Position numbers and translations under genes: made by a program. The notes under the pieces are model-generated. The model made no database searches. It was given only the letters and a program-made list of their open reading frames with translations, and was not told the origin of the DNA. From Candidatus Nitrotoga arctica (lineage in GTDB: Bacteria; Pseudomonadota; Gammaproteobacteria; Burkholderiales; Gallionellaceae), in assembly GCF_918378365.1 (NCBI RefSeq), contig NZ_OU912926.1:1674001-1738000 (forward strand): a stretch of 64,000 bases of DNA, read 5' to 3'. Shown piece after piece: positions 54,361 through 62,944 of this stretch. The stretch's first letter is position 1. Every line of letters begins with the position of its first letter.

Positions 54361-54969
54361 ATGAATAAGGCAAAATTTATTACCTTTGAAGGAGTAGACG
54401 GGGCAGGTAAGAGCACCCATTTGGCCTGGTTTGCCGAGGCCTTGCGCAAACGCGGCAAGGAGGTGCTTGTAACGCGTGAGCCGGGTGGTACACCCTTGGG
54501 TGAATGTCTGCGGGACATTCTACTAAACCAACCCATGCACGCAGAAACGGAGGCTCTGCTAATGTTTGCCGCTCGCTTTGAACATATCGAGCAGGTTATC
54601 AAGCCAGCCTTGCAAAGGGGAATCTGGGTAGTATCCGACCGTTTTAGCGATGCCAGTTTTGCCTATCAAGGTGGGGGCAGGGGGATGAACGTGGCAAAGC
54701 TGGAACAATTGGAATGCTGGGTACATAAAAATTTTCAGCCGGATTTGACATTGTTGTTTGACCTTCCGGTCGAGGTGGCACGCCAACGCCTATCGAAGAA
54801 TATAACCCTGGATCGCTTTGAACAGGAAAAAGACAACTTTTTCGAAAAGGTGCGGCAAGCTTACCTGGAGCGACGTAAGAAACATCCAGATCGCTTTGTG
54901 TTGATTGATGCTACCCAAACACCAGAGCAAGTTAAAGCAGATTTAGAGAAAGCAATCCTATTGGTCTGA
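54361..54969 (+). CDS. tmk: thymidylate kinase
   Basis: The 202-residue kinase phosphorylates dTMP to dTDP. The P-loop is [13 protein letters not shown] (about 9-21), the DRx motif lies in [20 protein letters not shown], and the [10 protein letters not shown] text is diagnostic. The lid region around [17 protein letters not shown] lacks extra arginines next to the P-loop. GGGGGAG precedes the ATG. It probably shares a transcript with the DMT gene. The usual holB partner is not adjacent. Confidence 0.95.
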   Translation: MNKAKFITFEGVDGAGKSTHLAWFAEALRKRGKEVLVTREPGGTPLGECLRDILLNQPMHAETEALLMFAARFEHIEQVIKPALQRGIWVVSDRFSDASFAYQGGGRGMNVAKLEQLECWVHKNFQPDLTLLFDLPVEVARQRLSKNITLDRFEQEKDNFFEKVRQAYLERRKKHPDRFVLIDATQTPEQVKADLEKAILLV

Positions 54970-55111
54970 TATAACTAATAATTTAAAATTAACTATCATT
55001 GTATTTAATAATATTTTGAGATATTGGTTGGCTCTATGTGCAATTGAGTGGGTAATCAATTTCCGTTCGCCCTGAACTTTCAAATAGTCTTTGGGTAAAT
55101 CAATGCCCAAT

Positions 55112-55576
55112 TTAATTGGCTACTTTAAGCTGCCAAGCTGAGTGGCAAGTGACACATTTTGTTAAGATGTTAGACAGCATCTTCAAAATTTCTGGTGCTG
55201 GTGCTTTACTCTCGGCCGCTTTGGCTATTACATCCATGTCGCGGTGAACACTCATGCCTAGCAATTTTAATTTTATCGGCAGTTTTGCCATCAGTGCCGG
55301 GCTTGCGTCAGAAGCGACAACCATGCCTGCAGCACTGGAAGCTTTGATAACGCGCTGCATGTCGCCCTGATTCACGCCTTCTAGAATTCCTTGTGTTGCA
55401 GATAGCAAGCCACGCATTTCGGATAAGATCAAGTCACGTTCGCTAACTTGCAACATAACTGCAGTTCTACCATCGGTTCCGGCAGTAGTATTTCCACGAA
55501 TAAAGAACCATGCGAATACGGCAATAGTGAGAACCCAAAGCAACAAGGCAATTGAAGCAAGTTTATTGGATTTCAT
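55112..55576 (-). CDS. membrane-anchored cytochrome c'-like protein
   Basis: The 154-residue product has an uncleaved-looking N-terminal membrane segment (ASIALLLWVLTIAVFAWFFI, about 7-26). A helical periplasmic domain follows, with one haem c site CVTCH at 141-145, close to the C-terminus. A single CXXCH at the end of a four-helix body is the layout of cytochrome c'. The text LSEMRGLLSATQGILEGVNQ and MDVIAKAAE is helical and compatible. Cytochromes c' bind NO and have been linked to nitrosative stress in nitrifiers; for this protein that is inference. I chose the ATG at 55576 over the longer frame from 55675. Confidence 0.75.
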   Translation of the reverse strand: MKSNKLASIALLLWVLTIAVFAWFFIRGNTTAGTDGRTAVMLQVSERDLILSEMRGLLSATQGILEGVNQGDMQRVIKASSAAGMVVASDASPALMAKLPIKLKLLGMSVHRDMDVIAKAAESKAPAPEILKMLSNILTKCVTCHSAWQLKVAN

Positions 55577-55919
55577 TTTTAGTTTTTTATGCGGTTTATG
55601 AAGGTGCGAAATATAGAGAAAACTCGCACCCCTGTCTGTGCTAAAAGTCACATATCCACGACCTGTTTTGCCCAAGTATGCCTGAGGTCAAGCCAGCGGA
55701 AGTTCTCGATGCCCATCTGTTTTAAAGGTTGAAGCCGTGCTCTGGTGTTTACCTTCATGGCTGGCTAGCCGTTGAAGGTGTTGCAGGCGTAAAGATTGAT
55801 GCAGTCTAGCCGATAGATGACAAGGAAAGTGGTCGTATGCTTTCCTTTGTTGTTTTGGCACCGCAAGGTGTGCGGTAGACGATGGATTTTCAGATGTACG
55901 TTTTACCGGGAATGTAGCT
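55577..55919. other. divergent intergenic region
   Basis: No gene is supported here. The stretch separates the cytochrome c'-like gene from the HDOD gene and contains GGGAATG near the HDOD start. Open frames on either strand lack ribosome binding sites and family features. Confidence 0.35.
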
Positions 55920-57458
55920 ATGTCTGTCGATATCAAACCACCATCTTGTAGTGACGAAATGCGTAACGTGCGCGATGCGCTTGTGCAGAAACTGAGTAGC
56001 GATGTCGGCTTGTTTGCGCTCGGTGCTGCTGTATCGCACGTTGTGCAACTCACTGCGTCCGATGACGAAGCGGCCCATAATCTCGCGTATTACGTGTTGT
56101 CGGATGTGGCGCTGACGCAAAAGATTTTGCGTCTGTCGAACTCGGTGACCTATCGTCGGGTGGTCAACACGCCCGTAACGACTATCTCCCGGGCGATTTT
56201 TATGCTTGGTTTTGATACCGTAAAAACTAGCGCGTTGGCCATGCTGCTGGTCGATAGCTTGTCTAACCATAAGCATGCACAGAGTATTCGCGCAGAGCTT
56301 GCCGACGCCTTGCGTGCCAGCCTGGTCGGCCGCGAGCTGGCGCGCCGCAGCCACTACCAGGACGCGGAAGAAGCGTCAATTGCGGCTTTGTTCAAAAACC
56401 TGGGCCGTTTGCTGGTGGCGTCGCACGAACCCGCCTGTCTAAGTCAAATTGAAGTGCTCGTCGCCGCAGGCGAGCACAGTCCGGCTCAAGCCTCAGCCCA
56501 CGTGCTTGGCTGCAGTTTTGAAGCTCTGGCCGAAGCGGTGCTGACTGAATGGAATATCCCGGCTACCATCATCCACGCGCTAAGTGCTGTGCCTGCCGGT
56601 AAGCAGCGGGTGGCGGGTAATCGTCAGGAATGGATGCGTCAGGTCGCCTCATTTAGTGTCGAGGCATCCAAACTACTCGCGCGCGCCGACATCGAAGTGG
56701 AGGCGGACGGTCATAAACTGCTGGCGCATTTTGGCGCAGCCTTAAACCTCGATACTAAAAAAATGCGCGAGTTGTTTGTCTCGGTTACCGAGGAAATGCG
56801 AGTACTGACCGAGAGCCTTAAGCTTGATGTGCCGGACATCAAGGCCGTCGACGCTGACAGCGGCATGCCAGACGTGTTGTTGATGGCGACTATGGGCGCG
56901 GACGCCAAGACTGAAGGTTGGCATCCCAGCGGCAAGCCGATCAATGCACGCGATTTATTGTTGGCCGGCGTGCAGGATGTGATACAGATGCGGGCGTTGG
57001 GCCGCAGTAAAGTCAATGAGCTGATCTTGCTGGTACTGGAAACGCTGTACCGCAGCATGGGCTTTCGTTTTGCAACCGTATGTTTAAAAGATACTAAATT
57101 GGGTCAATTCCGTGCCCGCGTTGCCCTTGGAGAAGGCCATGCCTCGCGCCAAGCGCGCTTTGTATTCCAGATGGTCCCGGAGCGGGATCTGTTCCATCTA
57201 TCTATGAAAAATAACACTGACCTGATGATAGCAGACGCTAGCAGCGAGAAAATACGCGATCTCTTGCCTGCATGGCATCGCGCTCTGTTACCGGACGCGC
57301 GCAGTTTTATCGTGCTGCCGCTGGTGGTGCAAAAAGTACAGATCGGATTGTTTTATGCAGACCGTGTTTTGCCAGCGCTTGAGGGCTTGCCACCCGATGA
57401 GATCGCGCTGATCAAGGCTTTAAAGAGCCAAATATTGGCTGCGCTTAGCGGCACTTGA
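55920..57458 (+). CDS. HDOD-GAF domain regulatory protein
   Basis: The 512-residue protein has an N-terminal HDOD domain (about 20-215): YVLSDVALTQKILRLSNSVTY, ISRAIFMLGFDTVKTSALAM and EEASIAALFKNLGRLLVA are the family text. The HD metal residues appear replaced, as expected of HDOD as opposed to HD-GYP. The C-terminal part (about 345-505) fits a GAF-like sensor domain (LLVLETLYRSMGFRFATVCL and SFIVLPLVVQKVQIGLFYAD). HDOD proteins act in signalling and often affect motility or stress responses. It is divergent from the cytochrome c'-like gene. The ligand is unknown. Confidence 0.85.
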   Translation: MSVDIKPPSCSDEMRNVRDALVQKLSSDVGLFALGAAVSHVVQLTASDDEAAHNLAYYVLSDVALTQKILRLSNSVTYRRVVNTPVTTISRAIFMLGFDTVKTSALAMLLVDSLSNHKHAQSIRAELADALRASLVGRELARRSHYQDAEEASIAALFKNLGRLLVASHEPACLSQIEVLVAAGEHSPAQASAHVLGCSFEALAEAVLTEWNIPATIIHALSAVPAGKQRVAGNRQEWMRQVASFSVEASKLLARADIEVEADGHKLLAHFGAALNLDTKKMRELFVSVTEEMRVLTESLKLDVPDIKAVDADSGMPDVLLMATMGADAKTEGWHPSGKPINARDLLLAGVQDVIQMRALGRSKVNELILLVLETLYRSMGFRFATVCLKDTKLGQFRARVALGEGHASRQARFVFQMVPERDLFHLSMKNNTDLMIADASSEKIRDLLPAWHRALLPDARSFIVLPLVVQKVQIGLFYADRVLPALEGLPPDEIALIKALKSQILAALSGT

Positions 57459-57621
57459 AGAGTGCTCGGTTCTTATCTTGCATAGCGCGTGAAACGTGAA
57501 TGGAATTTTCTTTGAACTGTTGCTCGTCAATCAGATTGATATTGAATACGTCAGCCCCTGGAAATCATTCAAGGAATGAGCACAACGCTCAAAACACTCA
57601 ACACCCTTTCGCAATGGTTTA

Positions 57622-58023
57622 TCAGATGTACACTCCTTTATGAGTAGGGATGATAATTGGATTGTCACCTGCCTGAAAAATGAATAATCCCACAAAGAAG
57701 CTGAGAACCGCAATGAAGATACTCGCAAAAAATGCGGTCCAAAATCCAGATACTTTGAAGCCCGGAACAAGAGATGACACCAGAAGCATCATCAGTGCAT
57801 TGATAACCAGCAGAAAAAAACCGAAAGTGATAAGTGTTAACGGTATGGTAAGCAATATGACGACAGGTCTAATGACCGCATTGGCGAAACCCAGCAACAG
57901 CGCCGATACAAACAAGGATTGTTTATTTGAAAAAGAAATACCGTGAAATATAAGGCCCGCAACCCATAGTGAAAGCGCAGTTATGCCCCAGTGAGCCAAA
58001 AATTCCATTATGTTATTCATCAT
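57622..58023 (-). CDS. YvlD/DUF360 (phage holin family 4-like) membrane protein
   Basis: The 133-residue protein has four membrane segments and the PF04020 pattern: an N-terminal helix with WGITALSLWVAGLIFHGISF, then ALLLGFANAVIRPVVILLTIPLTLITFGFFLL in landmarks NAVIRPVVILLTIPLT, and the loop ALMMLLVSSLVPGFKV. Despite the holin label the family is a common chromosomal membrane protein of unknown role. Two consecutive ATG codons (58023, 58014 region) make the start uncertain by a few residues. The C-terminal tail is short and hydrophilic. Confidence 0.85.
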   Translation of the reverse strand: MMNNIMEFLAHWGITALSLWVAGLIFHGISFSNKQSLFVSALLLGFANAVIRPVVILLTIPLTLITFGFFLLVINALMMLLVSSLVPGFKVSGFWTAFFASIFIAVLSFFVGLFIFQAGDNPIIIPTHKGVYI

Positions 58024-58227
58024 AATCGGGACACCAACTTCGCTCCATCATTCTTTGCATTGTTCACTTTGGCAGAAACCACATGCTATGCAAATCTTTC
58101 AGTGCTCAGCGGGCTTTGAGCCCGCGTATAGATTTCTTCGGCTGCCGAGCCACATCTAATCCATTGCTTTCCGGTTTCTGCGAATAGGATCAGCAGTTTT
58201 CTGCGAATACTCCCTGAGTGAAACAGA

Positions 58228-59424
58228 TCATTTTTCTTTCAACTGCCCCATCGTATTAAGCCAAGGTCGGGCATCTTTTTTCAACCATTCCAGCGACAAT
58301 TGATCTTTTTTGATATAGGCATTAAGAAAGGCTGTAGTTACCTGTTCAATGGCAACTCCCATAATGGCGCGCTGAGTCGGAGAATTAACGGCTTCGCGCT
58401 TGGAAGATAATTCAGAATCATTCCCGCTATTGGATGATTTTTTGCCACGACGATTGCCACGCCCTTTACTCGATCCTTCACTGGTACTGCCATGTCGAGT
58501 TTGTTGAGCGTTGTCATCTCCTTCATTATCTGATTTAGCTGAATTATCATTGCCAATGACGGAATGAGATGCTCCCACCAATAATAGTAAATACTTATTT
58601 CCCGGTGGCATATATTGAAATGGGACCTGGTGCAACGATGGCGCAACTTTTTCATGGGCATCGCTATCTGTCTCGCTGGTTATGGATAGCACCGGCATAT
58701 TAATATTGTGATAGCGCGCATTAAATTCCGAACCAGAAAAATCAGCATAAGGACTCAAGGCAATTGCCCCTGTTATGTGAACGGGCAATCGGGCAATGGA
58801 AGCGTTTGGAACGTTTTCACCAGCAACAATCATCGCTGAGCTGGCTCCGATATCAAAGCCAACCATCGCTATGCTAGACAAATCAATCTGTTGAAAAATA
58901 GAATCACCTGATTCGATACGTTGCTTCAGATATTGAATTGAATTCTTCAATACATTAAGGCGCTCGGATATCACCTCGGATGAATACCGTTCATGCCTGA
59001 TAAATGTAAAATCGCCGCGTCGCGCTGCCTTTGACGACCAGATGTTTACATCATCTTCCAATGGTTGAAGAGAAAGGACGACATATCCTGATTTTGCCCA
59101 TGCATTACGCATATCTGCTGCAGCGTCGCTGGATTCGCCGAGGCCTGGCATATATATAACTAATGGATATTTCCCTTCTCGACTGGGTTGAATAATGGTG
59201 ATTGGACAAAACCCATTTCCAGTATTCAATGATGATTTGGTGATTGAGGTTGCATACGCAATTCCGGAATCGTACCCGCGGCTAGCAAACTGCTTGATTT
59301 TTTCATGGTCAATCTCTGGTTGTTTTGGGGAAGTCGAGCATCCATTCATCAGGATGGTAGCAAGGCCCGCTCCTATAATGAGGTAGAGCCTCGATAAACT
59401 AAAAATATCTAAAATGAGATTCAT
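58228..59424 (-). CDS. lipoprotein alpha/beta hydrolase-like protein
   Basis: From the ATG at 59424 the product has 398 residues with a lipobox TILMNGC (Cys29). An alpha/beta-hydrolase-like core follows: LVIYMPGLGESSDAAADMRNAW (oxyanion region), nucleophile elbow VGFDIGASSA at about 188-197, and candidate His287 in VGASHSVIG. The elbow has Asp191 where Ser is usual. A low-complexity Asp/Ser/Gly/Lys/Arg-rich insert at about 292-345 separates the core from a C-terminal helical part. The frame continues 23 codons upstream to an ATG at 59493, which would place charged residues before the signal. The dienelactone-hydrolase/acetylhydrolase group is the closest resemblance; the substrate is unknown. 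Confidence 0.7.
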   Translation of the reverse strand: MNLILDIFSLSRLYLIIGAGLATILMNGCSTSPKQPEIDHEKIKQFASRGYDSGIAYATSITKSSLNTGNGFCPITIIQPSREGKYPLVIYMPGLGESSDAAADMRNAWAKSGYVVLSLQPLEDDVNIWSSKAARRGDFTFIRHERYSSEVISERLNVLKNSIQYLKQRIESGDSIFQQIDLSSIAMVGFDIGASSAMIVAGENVPNASIARLPVHITGAIALSPYADFSGSEFNARYHNINMPVLSITSETDSDAHEKVAPSLHQVPFQYMPPGNKYLLLLVGASHSVIGNDNSAKSDNEGDDNAQQTRHGSTSEGSSKGRGNRRGKKSSNSGNDSELSSKREAVNSPTQRAIMGVAIEQVTTAFLNAYIKKDQLSLEWLKKDARPWLNTMGQLKEK

Positions 59425-59706
59425 GGCAAGCCAAGTGTATTTGATGGGCGATTTTGCTGTTTCACCAATATCATGAGTTTTTGTCGCACTCATTGATACA
59501 TCGAGTGGGTTACTGGAAGAACTGTTAAAGGTGCGGAATTTTTATGTCTCTATTTGCTGAATATTATCCTTCTATAAGGCTGAAAGCTTCTTCACAAATC
59601 ACCCTATTTGAACATACTATCGTTGCCCATTGACTCGTTGTGTAAGCAAATGCAGCAAACACGAGCATCCTCATACTCCCCCCTGATAGGGAGTGTTAGA
59701 GTTTCC

Positions 59707-59925
59707 TCATCCATCAAAAAACCTAACTGGCAACATATGTCCACAAAAGTGGTTAAACATGTGATATTCAATCTCCTCATGCACGCTATCCCGATAGACG
59801 CTCATTTCTGATGCAACTGTTTGGAATCTCAATCGTGGCGACTCTTTCACTTCAGTATTAAGGATAACTGAGCTCAAGGCTTGCAAGTGACACGACTGTA
59901 TAGGTCGCTGAATCAGTTTAATCAT
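59707..59925 (-). CDS. small hypothetical protein
   Basis: A 72-residue frame starting MIKLIQRPIQSCHLQALSS. AGGAG lies six bases before the ATG at 59925, and another ATG immediately follows AGGAG and would be too close to it. The product has no signal peptide or membrane helix. It contains several His and Cys residues in the C-terminal half (HEEIEYHMFNHFCGHM), which could bind metal (inference). I do not recognise a family. The reading is supported mainly by the ribosome binding site. Confidence 0.45.
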   Translation of the reverse strand: MIKLIQRPIQSCHLQALSSVILNTEVKESPRLRFQTVASEMSVYRDSVHEEIEYHMFNHFCGHMLPVRFFDG

Positions 59926-59992
59926 TATCATCTCCTGTAAATATTTGGAGTTGGAATAGCGTACCTGTTTTTAAGAGAAGTTTCCTTATGAC

Positions 59993-60436
59993 TTATGAAT
60001 TGCGATGATGAGTTTGGAACTGTTTATCGAATATGCCCTTCTGATCTTGAGTTAATGTGTCGTAAAACGCACGTACCGCTGCTGCATGTTCAGTCATTTT
60101 GATTTCCTGAGCTTTCACATAGCTGAGCCTTCGGTCGAGACGATCAGGAGTGCTCAGATTTTTCCAATCTTGAGGAGCAGGCGCCTCCATTTTGACAGGC
60201 TTTATTTTATTCAAAAATTCTGTCCATGATGCTTCCTGAGCAGAGGTTAGCTGAAGGGCGGTATGCAATACTGACATTCGGTTATCAAAATGTGCAGCGT
60301 AGCCACCTTTCTTACCCCAAGAATGCCTGCATTGATCTTTCGAGCCCATCTTTTCGTTGGCTAACACACTGTTGCTCAGTAAGACAGAGAGGCTTATGCC
60401 AAGTATGGTGCTAAGAGTTGATTTACTAATGTTCAT
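59993..60436 (-). CDS. Spy/CpxP-like LTxxQ periplasmic protein
   Basis: The 147-residue product has a signal peptide (1-26, ending VLA). The mature part is helical with two LTxxQ-type motifs: LQLTSAQEASWTEFL and TLTQDQKGIFDKQF. This is the Spy/CpxP superfamily, known for periplasmic chaperone or envelope-stress sensing roles. AGGAG precedes the ATG. Upstream lies a conserved block with three TGTAA elements at fixed spacing (60464-60558), which may bind an OmpR/CpxR-type regulator. Confidence 0.82.
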   Translation of the reverse strand: MNISKSTLSTILGISLSVLLSNSVLANEKMGSKDQCRHSWGKKGGYAAHFDNRMSVLHTALQLTSAQEASWTEFLNKIKPVKMEAPAPQDWKNLSTPDRLDRRLSYVKAQEIKMTEHAAAVRAFYDTLTQDQKGIFDKQFQTHHRNS

Positions 60437-61036
60437 GGTTTATCTCCTGAAATGAATTTTTCGGTTAACGCAGTAATGTGCGTGTAGGGTATCTTGAGGG
60501 GAAACTGTAAGCAAAATGTTTGCAACAACGAAGAAAATGTAACAGTTTGTTTCTGTAAAGAGATTACAAATATGCGATCAATATTTAGCAAAGACCAAAC
60601 ATGGGGCGTTGTAGAATCAATTAATTTTCATCAATAATTGCTGGGCGGCTCAAATTCCGGCTCGACCATGATGTAAGGCATAGTAATCAACATGGAAGAG
60701 ACCCGGCTGCAACAGATCAAGGCATTTCTGGACGGGCATTGGATATCTTCCAGGTAAATTGCCGACGCGACTAATATCGTGGCGTAGATTTGGTTAACGA
60801 GCAGCTCGGCATCGATATGCCGAATAAAAATTCAGGTCGCTACACCAAAAAAGCTTAACAACAGGCCATAGACAACGGTTCCAGAAATGTGCATATTGCA
60901 ATTCTGACGGATGATCTGTTCTGTCGTGCATACGTAAACTAGATGCATACTAACTTTTGACAAATACAGCGTACATATTAAGCCGAGCTGATTGCTCGCA
61001 TCCAGGGATACCAACTCTTGTTAACCAAAGGAAGAT
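60437..61036. other. 600-base intergenic region
   Basis: No intact gene is seen. The left part (60464-60558) is the block repeated near 63.3 kb. Near 60690-60840 the plus strand shows two short fragments, MEETRLQQIKAFLDGHWISS followed by a stop, and VDLVNEQLGIDMPNKNSG, which may be debris of a lost gene or chance. Confidence 0.4.
60464..60558. promoter_or_regulatory. copy A of a conserved non-coding block with TGTAA elements
   Basis: This block begins GTTAACGCAGTA and carries TGTAA at 60506, 60538 and 60554 (spacing 32 and 16). A second copy at 63291-63385 has the same elements at the same distances without gaps. Here it lies 28 bases upstream of the Spy/CpxP-like start. Direct repeats of this sort fit a response-regulator dimer site. 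Confidence 0.5.
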
Positions 61037-61583
61037 ATGATGAAAAAAACTATTACTGGAATAATGGTTGGCGTTCTGTCGGTTATTTCATTGTCTATTT
61101 CTGCCCAGCACCAGGGAAGGACATTGGGAAGGCCGTGAAATTCACAGGTTTGCTGAGCGTGATCTAAGAATATGGAGGCAAGGCAATTGGTTTCATGGTC
61201 GTCACGACGGACGATTTGGATGGTGGTGGATTTCTGCTGGCGTATGGTATTATTTCTACCCTACCCCAGTTTATCCTTACCCAGATCCGTACACGCCTCC
61301 AGTCACAGTAATATACCAGCAACAACCCCCCGTGATAATGCCGCAAATGAATGCTCCGGCGCAGCCCCAGTCGCCGGGTTATCCTGATCCTTATACACCT
61401 CCGGGCACAGTAACAATGCAGCAGCCTCTCGTGCTCGCGCCTCAAACAAATGCTCCGGCTCAGTCATCAGCTCAGTTCTGGTACTACTGTGATTCGGCAA
61501 AAGGTTATTATCCCTATGTGTCTAGTTGCCCAGAGGCGTGGCGGTCAGTTCCAGCTCAATCTCCACAGACAGTACCGAATTAA
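61037..61583 (+). pseudogene. secreted Tyr/Pro-rich protein gene with a frameshift
   Basis: AAGGAAG and a double ATG at 61037 open a frame that encodes a good signal peptide (MMKKTITGIMVGVLSVIS then LSISAQ) but hits a stop at 61136. The frame one base off continues, without its own signal, from about 61105 to 61583. It encodes REGHWEGREIHRFAERD, WFHGRHDGRFGWWWISAG, Tyr/Pro/Gln-rich repeats (two copies of YPDPYTPPVTV/GTV type) and a Cys-containing end WYYCDSAKGYYPYVSSCPE. Removing one base in GGGAAGGAC near 61111-61118 would join both parts. So either the gene is broken or there is a base error. Its C-terminus matches that of the gene at 62435-62944. Confidence 0.7.
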
Positions 61584-61749
61584 GATTGTCTCGCATGTTG
61601 TTAAATGCTGCGTGAATTGTATTCCGCATCGACGTTCGAGATACAATTCGAGATGCAGTTCGCAATTATGCGTTGAAGGTCGTCGAATCTACGTGCTTAA
61701 ATAATTGCGATATAACCACGTGATCCAGTAACTGGGCAGACCAGGAAGA

Positions 61750-61770
61750 AACGCCGTCTTAGACGGCGTT
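61750..61770 (-). terminator. hairpin after the glycine-zipper lipoprotein gene
   Basis: AACGCCGTC and its exact complement flank a three-base loop. It lies six bases after the stop of the gene at 61776-62438 on the minus strand, and TTTC follows on that strand. It is a likely intrinsic terminator with a short T tail. Confidence 0.6.
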
Positions 61771-61775
61771 AATGT

Positions 61776-62438
61776 TTATTCACCGGGGGGCGGTGGGGGC
61801 GGTGTGCCACTTGGAGGTCTCGGCGGCTGAATGTATTCAGCATTCGGCGGCGGCATGTAAACATTTGGAGGAGGAGGTAGCGGTGAAATCCCACGAGGCG
61901 GTGGCGGTGGCACGGAAGAACCAACAGAAGGCGACGATAGCGTTCTACTCGGAGCCGGAGGAGATACATAATTGCTATTCCTGACAGACTGCCGCGGATA
62001 ATCCAAGCGTCCCGATACTGGGACACGATGGCCTTTCGAATACATACATTGTTGATAGGCGAAATCATAACGCTGCTGAAGGTTACGTCCTGAACTGTCA
62101 CCAGTACCAGCCCCCATCATAGAACCAATGAGCAATCCAGATCCGGCACCCACGCCAGCGCCATTGTGGCCGCCTAACAATGCGCCCGCAGTGGCACCAA
62201 TAACAGTTCCAACCACTGCGCTTTTTACACCACTATCGGCCGCTGCTTCATTCGCCGTGCGGCCACCGACCTGAGCGCTGGCATATTGCCTGCAATCGTC
62301 CTCATCAAATCGGAACTGGTCAAAGCTTTTTCCCGTACCCGGCAGCACGAGCATACCCGGACCAGTCGGTATCGACGTACATGCGCTCAGAGCCAGCACA
62401 GTCGTTGCTATTGATAATAGCCTAAATTTATTGATCAT
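61776..62438 (-). CDS. glycine-zipper lipoprotein with Pro-rich tail
   Basis: The 220-residue product has a lipobox ALSAC (Cys20). A conserved segment with QFRFDEDDCRQYASAQVGG follows, then a glycine-zipper stretch (AVVGTVIGATAGALLGGHNG onward, about 75-105). RYDFAYQQCMYSKGHRVP comes next, and the tail of about 55 residues is more than half Pro (about 165-220). The two Cys in the flanking segments may pair. Glycine-zipper lipoproteins of this group are outer-membrane or periplasmic and of unknown role. It overlaps the upstream gene by four bases (ATGA), so both are co-translated. Confidence 0.8.
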   Translation of the reverse strand: MINKFRLLSIATTVLALSACTSIPTGPGMLVLPGTGKSFDQFRFDEDDCRQYASAQVGGRTANEAAADSGVKSAVVGTVIGATAGALLGGHNGAGVGAGSGLLIGSMMGAGTGDSSGRNLQQRYDFAYQQCMYSKGHRVPVSGRLDYPRQSVRNSNYVSPPAPSRTLSSPSVGSSVPPPPPRGISPLPPPPNVYMPPPNAEYIQPPRPPSGTPPPPPPGE

Positions 62439-62944
62439 GGCATCGGTACCTTATCTAAAGCAGGTTGACCATCTGAGCCGGGCGCAGGTTGTGCTGCTAC
62501 TCTCAGCCAACCTCCTGGGCATTGATTGACATAGGGATAGTAGGCCTTAGCATCGACACAGTAATACCACCAGGATCCCTGAACATCTTGCGACGAATTT
62601 CTTGGTGCTACTTGTGGGCTTATCTGTGGCCCGTCGTTTTGCTCGGTATAAATCGGCGCGGACTGTACCGGCGGGTAATAAGCGGGCACCGGCGAATAGT
62701 AGGGTGACCCATAGTATGGCGACCCGTAGTATGAGTACGGATAATATCCATAGTTAAAACCAATCGGTGCACCGAGATAGATACCCACGCGAGCTCCGCC
62801 GTGCCATCCGCCTCCGCCGTGCCATCCTCCGCCTCCGCGCCCACCATGCCCGCCCCCTACAGCAAACGCCGCTCCGCTTGTCGACACTCCCACTAACAAG
62901 GCTATGATCAAGGTTAAAGACAGACCAATTTTCGATGTCTTCAT
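62435..62944 (-). CDS. secreted Gly/Tyr-rich protein
   Basis: The 169-residue product has a signal peptide (1-28). A Gly/His/Trp-rich stretch (GGHGGRGGGGWHGGGGWHGG) follows, then a Tyr/Pro-rich region with tandem YYGSPYYGSPYYSP-type repeats. The C-terminus, WWYYCVDAKAYYPYVNQCPGGW, resembles the end of the frameshifted gene at 61037. GGAGTACAGAG precedes the ATG. It overlaps the glycine-zipper lipoprotein gene and is probably the first gene of that pair. The function is unknown; a cell-surface location is inferred from composition. Confidence 0.75.
   Translation of the reverse strand: MKTSKIGLSLTLIIALLVGVSTSGAAFAVGGGHGGRGGGGWHGGGGWHGGARVGIYLGAPIGFNYGYYPYSYYGSPYYGSPYYSPVPAYYPPVQSAPIYTEQNDGPQISPQVAPRNSSQDVQGSWWYYCVDAKAYYPYVNQCPGGWLRVAAQPAPGSDGQPALDKVPMP

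Noticed and set aside
58024..58227. possible tRNA or structured RNA near the DUF360 gene
   Set aside because: No cloverleaf or TTCGANTC-type T loop is present.
60690..60845. two short protein-like fragments, possible transposase debris
   Set aside because: They are in separate short frames without recognisable motifs, and I could not support any family by eye.
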